Positions 18,801 to 29,900 of a stretch of 64,000 nucleotides of DNA are shown one piece after another; position 1 is the stretch's first letter, and each line of letters starts with the position of its first letter. The DNA lies in the NCBI GenBank assembly GCA_034509925.1, contig CM067526.1, positions 10,769,629 to 10,833,628 of the forward strand, written 5' to 3'. A model generated the notes under the pieces. The model saw only the letters and a list, made by a program, of their open reading frames with translations. It ran no database searches and had not been told where the DNA came from. This DNA is from Hirudinaria manillensis (Eukaryota; Annelida; Clitellata; Hirudinida; Hirudinidae). The translations under genes were made by a program, and so were the position numbers.

Positions 18801-21800
18801 CCAATGTTATGTATGTGAGATTTATATTGTACTTAACATGATGTTATATATGGATGGAAGAAGCTTACTTTTAAGAGGCAAGTAGATTTTATTGTCTAAA
18901 AACCACTTGACAGGGTGAATCTGGACGAAATGGACTGCCTGGGGCACCAGGAGATGCTGGTGAGACAATCAAAGGACAGAAAGGAACAAAGGTAAGTGGT
19001 CCTTCATTTAGATGAATGAGTTTTTAGACTTCTTATTAGAAAAGAAAAAATATTCATTTCTTTTGCATCTTATTTTTGTATGTATTTGATTGTATATTGA
19101 TTGTATTTATTTATTTATTGATGTATTGATGATTATTTATTGATGTATTTATTTTCAGTAAGATTTTCTTTTAAAGTTTATTTTAACTTTTAAGATTCTT
19201 TTAAGCTGAACATGAATAAATGAGTAAGAACATAAAAAAAATTGTGAACGTATTTTATGCTGATCTTGAAACTCCCGTTATTGTTCAATAAATAGCTTAA
19301 TCAATAAATGACTTTCTCAAATTCACATCGCTCTTTTAGGGCGAAAGAGGTGATCCAGGTCCTACAGGAGAACCAGGTGTTTGTGAACAATGCACAGATG
19401 CACTGGTCAAGGGAAGCAAGGGAGAAAAAGGTGAACAGGGTGATTCTGGTCAGAAAGGTTCTAAAGGAGATCCTGGTATCAAAGGACAAAAGGTATATGT
19501 TTTTGAGTGGAAAGTTTTTAAGTTGAAACAGTGTGCACTAATTAATCCCTTTTATAAAAATTGATTTAAAGTCTTAAATGGTTCATTATTAAATTATTTA
19601 AATTTATTAATTAACAGGGTGCTATTGGAAACAATGGCATAAATGGGCAAAAGGGAGAAGTGGGACCGCCTGGACCGAGGGTTTGTTAAAAGTTTGGTTA
19701 TTATATTAGTAAATAATCTGGTTTGATGGATTGATTTTTTTTAAATCAGAGATTTTATTATTTATTTATTCATCTTTTTGGAGTCACCAAAATAAAACAA
19801 TACCACAAAATTGAAAAAAGAAAAATTTTAACTGTGAAACCAAGGATGCCTGAAAGGAATTATTCCTGCTAAGGAGGATCTATTAAATACCACAATACCA
19901 CAATCTATTAAATACCACATTTTTTTAGCAAGTATTGTGTTTTAATGTTTTAGTTAAAATGCTGAGTCATGTTGGCCATTTTGTAAACTTCAGGGCAAAA
20001 GAGGAAAGTCAGGTCCAGAAGGACCACCCGGTCGAAAAGGAGATATCGGTGATCAGGGTGATCTAGGACCAAAGGGCGAACCAGGTTTTGATGGCATGAA
20101 TGGCGACAAGGGAGATCCGGGTCCACCTGGGGAACCTGCAGATTGGGTAGATGTTTTTTTTAATGATTTTTATATTTTTTTTATGAAACCTTTTTTGAGA
20201 AATGGCAACATTCGTGAGGTATCATCACATCCTCAATCCTGTCGTGCAAATGGTTGATTGAAAAGCAAGTTGAATGCACATACAATTAAAAAATTATACA
20301 TGCAAATATACAAGTACGGTAGAACTAGAGATTGGAAATTGGAATTATCCCATAAAAATTTATTGGTCCATAATGATTTGTATATTTGATGTCCCAGTCA
20401 CCTCCTGGCACGATATATCCAGATGGTCCAAAGGGTGTAAAAGGAGAAAAGGGTTTACCAGGTATTAAAACTGAGCCATGAATAATTACGTTGATAATTA
20501 GCATAGTATTAATCTAATGCATAATATTTTTATGTAACTTATTTGTTTTATTTATTATTTTCCCTTTTATTTATCATGTTTATTATATTTATTCACTCAT
20601 TTATTTAGATAAGGCTTTTTATGGATTAATTGAATTGAGTATAATTTCAGTCAATATACTTTTAATCAATATGTGAATGTTTAAAGGCATCCCAGGACTT
20701 AAAGGAGACTCTGGTTTAGATGGGGATGTAGGAAGCCCTGGACCTCCCGGTCCGAATGGTGCCAAAGGCTTGCCGGGGCTCGTAATCAAAGGCCTAAAAG
20801 GAGAGCCTGGTTAGAAAATATTTATTGATTTTAAAATGTGAAGGCATGTTAGAAAATACACGAGGTAATCTTTCTCGAGATCTTTTTAATTAGTTAAATT
20901 CAAACGCTATTTGAATTTCATATTTGTTTTCTACACATATTTCAAAATCTATTTTTATGAATAAGCTTAACTAATGTGATCGGTTAATTAAATTATTTTT
21001 ACTATTAAAATTCAGGCGATCCAGGCGAAGATGGTGCGCCTGGTGATTTCGGGGTGCCAGGGAGGCCCGGGCCCAAAGGCATACCTGGAGAGAAGGGTAG
21101 TGACGTGCAAGGTCCACCAGGAAACAAAGGTTTAGATGGATTTCATGGCAGGCCAGGATTTACAGGAGCAAAAGGTGAAGAACTGTTTAATTCGAGTTTA
21201 ATTCACTCGGAGCACTTTTAACATTAATTTCCATCAATATAGGCAATATGGGTCCGCCAGGAGACCCAGGTGAACCTGGAGTTGCAAAAGGTACTCCCAT
21301 AAAGGGCATTAAAGGTTTAAGAGGATCCCCTGGTGATCCAGGTCCGTCAGGGTTCGATGGAAGGGTTGGAGGTCCTGGTCCTAAAGGTAGTAATTTTTTT
21401 TTGCTTCAATAAATTATTTTATTTATTTAATGTTAGATTTGATTTCATCTCAAGCATGAACTGCTGGCACAAATTTGGATTTGATTAAGAGCAAAAAACG
21501 AAAAACGTTATTGAATTTATTTGTATGAACCAGTCGTTATTCATAAATAACTAATATGTTAGAAATATGTCAGACATATGATAATAAAATAGAATGATAA
21601 ATCTTTAAAATTAGTTTGCTTGAAAGTGAAAGTATTTTTGATATCATCTCTTGGGCCAATTCTGCAAAGCTTAAATTAAACTTGTGGTTTTAATGATAAT
21701 AATCGATTCCAAGATGGAATGTGATAAAAAGTATTCAATCACTTTCTTCAACAATGTTTTTATTTAATTATATAATTTGTATGACCGAGCTTATTTGTTT

Positions 21801-24800
21801 TCATCCTACCAACTTTTGATTAGCAGATATTTAAACCTTTACATGTATTTACATGTGGTATTAGATTAATTCAGATAATCCAAATCAGGAAATATTTACT
21901 TGTGCCTATCATTATTACATGCAATAAAATTTATTTTAAAGGTGTGAAAGGTCAAGACTGTGGCTATTGCCCTCTTCCTCTACCAGGTTTGAAGGGAGAT
22001 CCGGGTGAAATTGGCTTCCAAGGTAATAGTTGTGGCATAGCTTCTCTAATAACAAAAGGTTTTATTTAATAAATATGTTAAGAAGTATTTTAGGAAAGCC
22101 TGGACTTCCCGGTCTGAATGGCCCGCCTGGTCCTTCAGGACCTAAAGGAAGAAAAGGACAAAATGGAATACCAGGAATTCCAGGGCCTGAGGTAATATCA
22201 TCTATTAATTATTTATTATTGGTAAAATTATATTCTTGATTTATATGTTAAAATAGTAAACTTATACTACTATAAGTAATGTTGTTTATTATCTGGTATT
22301 CTAGCATTTCAAATTATTGTTTTTGACAATATACTATACCGATTGTTATTTTTTTTTACTTTTTGAAAGATGATGTTCCATTTTGTTTTATAAGGGCCCT
22401 CCTGGTTGGGATGGGTCACCAGGTGATCCAGGTCAAAAGGGTGAGCCAGGAGATTTTGTTCCGATTGAGCCGGTCGTGGGAGTCAGAGGCGACCCAGGTG
22501 ATGGTGGACCCGTAGGAAGAGATGGACCGCCCGGTCTCCCAGGTCCTCAGGGGGTCAAGGGCGATCCAGGATTTCCAGGAATTCCTGGTCTACCTGTGGG
22601 TTCAACTTCAATTCTATAAAGAATGTTTCAGTAACAAGAATTCTTTATTTGATGAATAAATTATTACCATGAACAAATAATGTCCTAGGGATTGAAAGGC
22701 AACAAAGGCATGGATGGCTTAGATGGATTGCCAGGTGATCCAGGACAACCTGGAGTCAAAGGTCCACCAGGCCCGAGCATTCCAGGCAGGAAAGGAGAAA
22801 AGGGTGAAGACGGTGCTCCTGGTTTCAGGGGTTCCCCTGGAAGTCCAGGAGATCAAGGTTTAACAAACTTCTAATTGACTGAATGTATTCATTGGATTTG
22901 TCCAGGTACTTTTAAGTCAATCAATATTTCATTGAAATCTTTTCAATACAACTTACTTAATACAATTTGCTCAGTATTTAAAATGTTCCTCACTCATTAT
23001 CGAATTATTATTGAATGTTATCAAAATATTTGTTAAACATTACTGAAATCATTAAAAATATAATTATATAAAAAATATTAAGTAAGTTTTAAACACTGCA
23101 AAAAATATCTATATTAAATATCTAATATTAAATAAATTGTCACTTATTTTAAGTCTATCAGTATTTTTGTCCAACAGCATCAAAAAAGAAAGCATAAAAA
23201 AACCCATCCTTTTAATTTCATCTCTTTTATGAACTTTTGATGGACTTTCATGAAATATAAATTATAAAATATAATGATTGTGATAATCGAGGAGCAGGAT
23301 CATAATTCTAATCATATATTTATATTAATAAACAACATCCATGTTAGTTAAATGGATTTAAATGCTCATTTAAAGGTGAAAAGGGAAAGAAATTTGATGT
23401 GGATCTTCAGAAATATAAAGGAGAAAAAGGAGATAAGGGATTTTTTGGAAATGCTGGTGACGATGGACCACCAGGACTGAGAGGTTATTGACTTTGCAAT
23501 TATTGCAATAATTAACAATATTAATATTGACATACATGTTCGTAGGTGATAAAATGTTTTTCTTTTTAATATTTAAAATACGAATGTTTTTTATTTCAGG
23601 TCTAGATGGTTCGCCAGGTTTAAACGGTTTGGATGGAGCTCCTGGTCAAAAAGGTGACCAAGGTCCACAAGGTTGGGGCTTGCCTGGAAGAAAAGGTTTT
23701 AGGGGATTTCCGGGAAAACCAGGTCTACCAGGAAAAGATGGTCTATCTGGCTTGCAAGGCGAGGACGGGGTTAAAGGAGCAAAAGGGCAAAAAGGAGATC
23801 CTGTAGGTTGCAGTTGCTTTAAATAATATATGTGAGAACACATTACCTATCAATAGCTTTTCAAATGAATGAAGGCCGTCGACCCTGGGGAGATTAAGAC
23901 ATTATTAGAAGGAGCACCGGGTCCTAAAGGTTTGAAAGGACTCGATGGAGTGCAAGGAGATCCAGGGGATCCGGGAAATGCAGGCTTGCCAGGTCCACCT
24001 GGCATGAAAGGAGATAATGGTGAACCGGGTAGAAATGGTTTTGATGGTATGCCTGGAGAGAAAGGTGATTCAGGCAGAGATGCCAAAGGCTTAAGGGGTG
24101 ATAAAGGAACTGATGGCATTCCAGGGAGACCAGGTTTGATTAAGTTAGGGCAGTAAACTTTTGAAACATTGTGCAGGGATTTCCATTTTAAATAGGAATA
24201 CCGGGCTTGCAAGGTTTAAAGGGTTCAGATGGCAACCCCGGTCCAGATGGACCTCCCGGTCCTCCAGGCCAGCTCGGTCCTCCCGGGTTTGACGGGCAGC
24301 CTGGCAGAAAAGGCCTACCCGGACTTGTTGGAGATAAAGGCTTTCCTGGAAGAAATGGATTTCCAGGTATTTTGAGCAATATTGTTGATTGATATGCATC
24401 CAATAATCTTTGGAAATATTTCAGGTGCAAAGGGTTTTCATGGAAACCCTGGAAAAGTGGGACTTCCTGGACTGCCTGGTGACCAAGGACAACCTGGTCC
24501 AAAAGGAAGATATGGTATAAACTTTTATAATTATAACGATAACAACATCATTTGTATGGCTCTGTGGAGCATCAGAGACACCTCTGGTCTCCATTGTTTG
24601 GTATTTTGTAGAGATGGATCTTCAATCAGTGCTTGAAGAGTACCAGCAAAGATCAAGAGCAGACAGAGGGAGCTTGTCCATTCCGTATTGAGACAAATGA
24701 AAAGCCCAGGTTGATGAGACGTGATTTGTGAAAGACCAACCAGACGGGTTGGTGAAGTCAAATAATGGACAATGAATGAAGATGGTACATGATAGTGATG

Positions 24801-27800
24801 GATGAGGTTCTAGAGGTAGGGTAGATTCCTAGATGTTGCAAGACTGCAGTGTGTGAGAATGGCAATTTTGGAGGTGCAGTGGTAAACTGGAAGCCGGTGC
24901 AGTTCAGTGCAGTGGTTTGGGCACTTAAAACTACCAAGTTCTGGATTGGAAAGGATGAGCTTGGAGGTACTATTTTGTATGCACTCAGGGAGGAAATTAA
25001 AGAGCTGGATATGCCATACAGAAACGAGTCTAGTTGGGAGAGAACTAGACAACATGTGAGCACTGAGATGATCTTGACAGAGAGAAGTGGACTTAAGTGT
25101 CAGATCACTCAGATAATATTGGAAAAATTCATTGGCACTGTTGACACTTCACTACTTCCATACCAAATATTTTTTCATTGCTACCTAATGACATAAATTA
25201 AACAATTTATTCAAGTGGAAATTCAGGATGCTTCATCAAAAACTTTTGGCTGAAACAAGCTATCGGATGTATTTTAGCATCGCTGTTAATTGCAACAAAA
25301 GTTGATGAGATATTTGCAAACTTTTTAGACATTTACTTCATTTCATACAGGTCCAGAAGGTAATGAAGGGGATAAGGGCTTTCCAGGTCGTCCCGGTGTA
25401 CCTGGTGCTAAAGGTGTTCGAGGTTTACCGGGTCTCATGGGACCGCCCGGACCTCCTGGAATAGCAGGCGAGCTTCCTTCGAAAGGAGATGCTGGTGAAC
25501 CAGGTGAACCAGGTAATTGAATGAGTTTCTACATCTGAAAAAAATTAAATTGCATCATTCCTGTGCTTTCATGAAAACCGAATCATTTTGTTAGCACTTT
25601 TATCGCTGCTAATGCAGGTACTGATGGCATGGATGGAAATTATGGTAGACCTGGTCTGCCTGGATTAAAGGGAGCCATGGGTCCGCCTGGATTCGGAATA
25701 CCTGGTCTCAAAGGTGATTTAATGTTGTTATTTGTAGGAAAGGATTGCTAAAAGTATCTATTTTCAACAAATCAGGTGATAAAGGACCACCTGGAGACAA
25801 TGGTAGACCAGGTGCACCTGGAATCCCAGGTCTCAAGGGTGAAGGTGGAGACATGGGCTCTCCTGGACCTCCGGGTCCAAATGGCAATAATGGAGTTCCT
25901 GGTTTTCCGGGACCAAAAGGTGCAAATGGTCTCCCCGGTATGAAGGGAGAAGATGGAGTACCTGGTCCTAATGGTTTAAATGGGATTCAGGGAGAGAAGG
26001 TTTAATATTAAATTTACTTTTATGACTCAATTACAAAACAATTTATGTTTGTGACTCAATTTAGAAAGACATTGAAGTTTAATAAATTACCCTTGTGAAA
26101 TTTCTTGCTAGGGTGATGGTGGTGGAGTTGGTGAAACAGGGGAGAAGGGTAGTCCTGGTCCTCCTGGTAATAATGGCATTCCAGGATTCAATGGCCAAAA
26201 AGGAATGGATGGTTTGCCAGGTGCTCCAGGTTTTCCAGGCAAGCCAGGGTTGTCTGGTACCCCAGGAAATGCAGGGCCAAAGGGTTTTCCTGGGATTAAT
26301 GGACTGCCAGGTGACAAGGGTGATCCAGGATTTCCTGGACCTGATGGACAAAAGGGTAAATGTTTCTAAATGTATCAATTTACCAGACATCTTTGTTTAT
26401 TCTCCTTTACAAATGTAGACTGACTTATGTACAGGGGCTCTCGGTCCTCCCGGTTTTCCTGGAGATCCTGGTACGCCAGGTGCAAAGGGCCCGATGGGAC
26501 AGAAAGGTAATCCCGGATTTGAAGGTGTCAAGGGTCGGCCTGGGACACCTGGAGCACCAGGAGATAAGGGTGAACCCGGAGTTGGTGGAGTCCCCGGTAG
26601 AGATGGTATCATCGGTCCTAAGGGAAGTCCAGGCATACCGGGTTTGCCAGGTTTGCTGGGGCCACCTGGTGATACAAACGGAGGGAATGTCGGACCACCA
26701 GGAGATAAAGGAGATGCAGGATTCCCCGGAGCACCAGGTTTTTTGATAAATTTCTCAAGATTGTTTTTACCCAAGTAATGCCTAATAGCCATAAATGCTA
26801 ATTCATAAAATATATTAAATAAACTTGTAGGAGATCCAGGAAGAGCGGGTGCACCAGGAAGACCGGGACTTATGGGAGCAGATGGAATGATTGGAGACGA
26901 TGGGCCACCTGGACCAAATGGCAGAGCGGGTTTTCCAGGAAAGCCTGGAATTCCTGGCGCACCTGTAAATCCAATTAAACTAGAAATGTATTCATCTTTA
27001 CATAGGGATTGAAGAATCATAATGAATTCCAGGGTGTCAAAGGTATGAAAGGCAAAACAGGCCTTCAAGGTGATTCAGGTAATCCAGGAGCTAAAGGTGA
27101 CATTGGTGATCCAGGACCTCCAGGTCAAAATGGTGCACCTGGCTTTAAAGGCTTAAGAGGTACAATTTTTCCCACTTTTTAAAATATAACAGAAAATTTT
27201 ATCTCTCAGTCAACATCAGTTAATGATGCCTATTTAGTAAATAGCTCATTCTCAACATTGACACTAATCTATGTAGGACTTAAGGGGGAAGCTGGAGATC
27301 CTGGTACCCCCCCGCCACCAATTCCTGCCATGGATGGTGACCCTGGCATTCCAGGTCCAAAAGGAGATATTGGCAGTCCTGGAAATAAAGGCGGTCTGGG
27401 TATGTAACCATGGCATCGCTTTATTTTCAAGTTTCAATAGAGCCAATCATACTTCATCTTTTCCAAAAATGCCAGAAGTGAAAGAAGTCAGATAATCTCT
27501 TTCAATCACTGCTTAGTTTGATTCTGAAAGATGAAGCCCTTGTTCAAAGTTTATATTTATTAACTTAGGTTTGCCTGGACTAGTAGGACAAAAAGGAGAG
27601 AAGGGTTCACCAGGAGCTTCTGGAAACAAGGGAGATCCTGGGCCGCCCGGTCCCGATGGGCCCAAGGGTTTCCAAGGAAGTCCTGGAATAGCCGGAAGGC
27701 CCGGCCAAACGGGCGATCCTGGAGGACCCGGTCCATCTGGTCCCTGGACAGGAGGGACTGGCTATATATTCACAAAGTAATGATGTCTTTCCAATTTCAT

Positions 27801-29321
27801 CTTTTCTTAATGCTTGACATTGTTGCAATACATAGTTGAAATGAGATAGGTTGCTCTAGGGCAATGATGTGAAGCAGTAATGACATGGTCTAGTCATTGC
27901 TCAATTATTTTCATAACTTAAGACACAGCCAGACAACTGTCGTGCCCATGTGTCCCCTTGGAACTGAAAAGCTCTGGGAAGGATATTCGCTATTCTTCCT
28001 ACAAGGAAACAAACGTGCTCAAGGACAAGATTTAGGTGAGCCTGTCAAACCAATCTGGATTCCTGAATAATCCTGTTTAGGTTCAAAATGGCACATGGTA
28101 TGATTTATGATGTTTCAGGATCACCTGGCAGTTGTGTACAAAAATTCAGTACAATGCCCTTCATGTTCTGTGACTTGCAAGATCAATGTACATATGCCTC
28201 CAGAACTGACTACAGCTACTGGCTAGCCACTGATGAAAGAATGACACCGAGAATGGCTCCCGTGTCTGGCCAAGGCGTTATACCATACATCAGTAGATGT
28301 GTGGTCTGTGAGGCTCCAACTCAGGTATAGAGGATTTGATCTGGTTTTGGATGATTTGGTTCTCTGTAAGTATTAAATAGTGTATTACAAAAAAAAACTA
28401 ATTGATAACCATAACAATAATAATAATAACGATAATAATAAAACCTTATTGAATCCCAACTTTACATGATATTAACTTTAAAATATAAAAAAGTCTGGCC
28501 AACCTTTACTGAAACTTTGAAGTTTCAAGGCCTTTTGAACTTTTCAATTATTCAAAAGATTTGCAATAATATTAAATGGTTTAAATGCATAAATTTATTT
28601 ATTATTTACATGTGTTAAACAACTAATTAATATCAGGTCGTAGCTATACACAGTCAGTCAACCAATGTGCCCGAATGCCCGTCTGAATGGACAAGAGTTG
28701 GAACTGGTTACAGTTTCTCAATGGTTTGTTATTGTTTAGTTCTAATCAAGTGATTCATGCAGTATTTAAATTTATCAAACTATTTTATATCAAACCTTAA
28801 ACCTTAAAAATAGCAATGTTTGTTTGACATAATTAATTCTGGTAATAATTAAATTTCTTATTTAAGATAAAATAGCTATTGCCAATAAGTTTTAAAATTG
28901 GTAATTGCATTAATATTTGTCAATTGTTTCACCAAAGGCCACAGCTGCGGGTGCAGAGGGTACTGGTCAGCCCCTCCATAGTCCAGGCTCTTGTTTGCAA
29001 TCATTCAGAAATGTACCTTTCATAGAATGCCATGGTACAGGAACATGCAATCATTATGCCACATCTCTGAGTTTCTGGCTGGCAACAATTGACCCCAGGT
29101 ACCAGTTTAATTCGCCAATGTCAGAGACACTTAAAAATGGAGATCAGCTCAGGAAAGTTAGCAGATGTGCAATTTGCATGAGAGAAGTCACCCAGGTAGG
29201 TAACAGTCCGCCGTCGTACTACCAGTCGGATGCTTCTTGGCACATAAACAAAAGCCGACACCTACCTAAACACAATACGGGAAGGATTCCATACCGAACA
29301 GGATATCTCCAGTATCAATGA
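12872..29321 (+). CDS. COL4A: Type IV collagen alpha chain, 1778 residues, 38 exons
   Basis: Network-forming basement-membrane collagen; three chains form a triple helix, then join through 7S ends and NC1 heads. Exon 1 (12872-12937) is a 22-residue signal peptide. Other exons: 14423-14506, 14625-14759, 17205-17249, 17418-17480, 18024-18104, 18239-18319, 18425-18487, 18914-18991, 19340-19492, 19618-19680, 19994-20146, 20398-20461, 20687-20809, 21016-21174, 21243-21386, 21942-22022, 22094-22191, 22395-22595, 22689-22857, 23376-23483, 23600-23802, 23875-24133, 24196-24366, 24425-24514, 25351-25503, 25618-25713, 25776-25999, 26112-26355, 26435-26737, 26831-26964, 27033-27159, 27277-27399, 27569-27776, 27923-28035, 28119-28324, 28637-28723 and 28938-29321. 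All junctions keep frame. The Gly-X-Y helix has several interruptions, two of them with paired Cys, and two RGD sites (exons 19 and 23). The start is the only ATG giving a signal peptide in phase with the 7S exon. alpha1-like or alpha2-like identity was not resolved. Confidence 0.97.
14423..14759 (+). other. Collagen IV 7S region (exons 2-3)
   Basis: Exon 2 encodes [15 protein letters not shown] with Cys at residues 35, 38, 41 and 43, the closely spaced cysteines of the 7S domain that crosslinks four collagen IV molecules at their N-termini. Exon 3 begins the Gly-X-Y repeat and adds Cys85; exon 5 adds Cys127. The human 7S domain has the same layout of a Cys cluster followed by one or two isolated Cys in the helix. 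Confidence 0.85.
14760..17204 (+). other. Intron 3 of the collagen gene (2.4 kb)
   Basis: AT-rich intron after the 7S exons, the longest in this gene. I looked for missed Gly-X-Y exons and found none; splicing exon 3 to exon 4 keeps phase 0. No recognisable repeat family or RNA gene is visible. Position near the 5' end would suit an intronic enhancer, but nothing in the sequence proves one. Confidence 0.55.
24540..25195. mobile_element. Possible old mobile-element insertion in collagen intron 25
   Basis: The intron between exons ending at 24514 and starting at 25351 contains about 650 bp that looks unlike the AT-rich introns around it: it is visibly GC-richer and has overlapping open frames on both strands (24849-25196 plus; 24531-24761 and 24758-25063 minus). 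No domain, terminal repeat or target-site duplication could be identified by eye. An insertion such as a SINE or a LINE 3' end is the simplest explanation. Confidence 0.3.
27923..29321 (+). other. Collagen IV NC1 domain (two C4 repeats) plus C-terminal extension
   Basis: Exons 35-38 encode the C-terminal non-collagenous domain. Each half carries six cysteines in the usual order (C...GSC...FC....C...SRC..C), twelve in all. Landmarks include [28 protein letters not shown] and [11 protein letters not shown]. Met1599 and Lys1717 align with human Met93 and Lys211, the pair joined by the peroxidasin-made sulfilimine bond: Met is 11 residues after the conserved Trp and Lys is 11 before the conserved Cys, as in human alpha1. 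After the last SRCAICMR the frame continues about 45 residues to GYLQYQ and stop, whereas human chains end one to three residues after CMR/CMK. Confidence 0.93.
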
Positions 29322-29716
29322 TAAATTGATGGCAACCATGACAATTTGTATTTCACTGCTTTTTTTTTGATAATGCCCAGATTTAAAAAAGGTCTAGTAG
29401 TTGAAAGCTATTGAAGTAAGTAGACTGAACGCATAAACAGGGAGCAGCCATCGCAAGCCAGCACCGGATGGGGCTCGCCTTGAAACTTTGTCCGAGCTTT
29501 CTTTGCACGACTTTTAAGCATTTACGAATCATATTCAAATATTGTGATGTTCATCTTTTTCTGCTTAGAAACTTCTCATTCTGGTTGTTAGTTTTAGTCA
29601 TTCTCAGTCAAGAACATATTCTTACCCTGGGTTTCATTTTAATTTGATCCTAGTAATAGCTTGGTTTGGTATAAAAAAAAAAGTGGTTGGTTGCAGCCAA
29701 AGTTTGCAAGATGTTA

Positions 29717-29722
29717 AATAAA
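29717..29722 (+). terminator. Probable poly(A) signal of the collagen IV gene
   Basis: AATAAA on the plus strand, about 400 bp after the collagen stop codon. It is the first canonical hexamer I find downstream of that stop. Confidence 0.55.
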
Positions 29723-29776
29723 CCATCAAAATTCACTTTCAGTACTTCCTTTACAAATTTTTTGATTAAATCTATG

Positions 29777-29782
29777 TTTATT
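29777..29782 (-). terminator. Probable poly(A) signal of NELFB
   Basis: TTTATT on the plus strand reads AATAAA on the minus strand, 119 bp past the NELFB stop. It faces the collagen poly(A) signal 55 bp away, so the two convergent transcripts should end almost on top of each other. Confidence 0.5.
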
Positions 29783-29900
29783 ATGTGCATTAACTGATGC
29801 CAGTATAAAAAAAAGTGTGTGCATCTGTTTGCATGAGTGTAAGAATTGTCCCGAATCCAAAATTATAAACACCAAAATATTAAAAATAGAGCTTTCTTCA

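Noticed and set aside
23646..27068. Several long Pro/Gly-rich minus-strand frames opposite the collagen exons
   Set aside because: They are the antisense shadow of Gly-X-Y codons; the plus-strand exons have matching splice sites and continuous phase.
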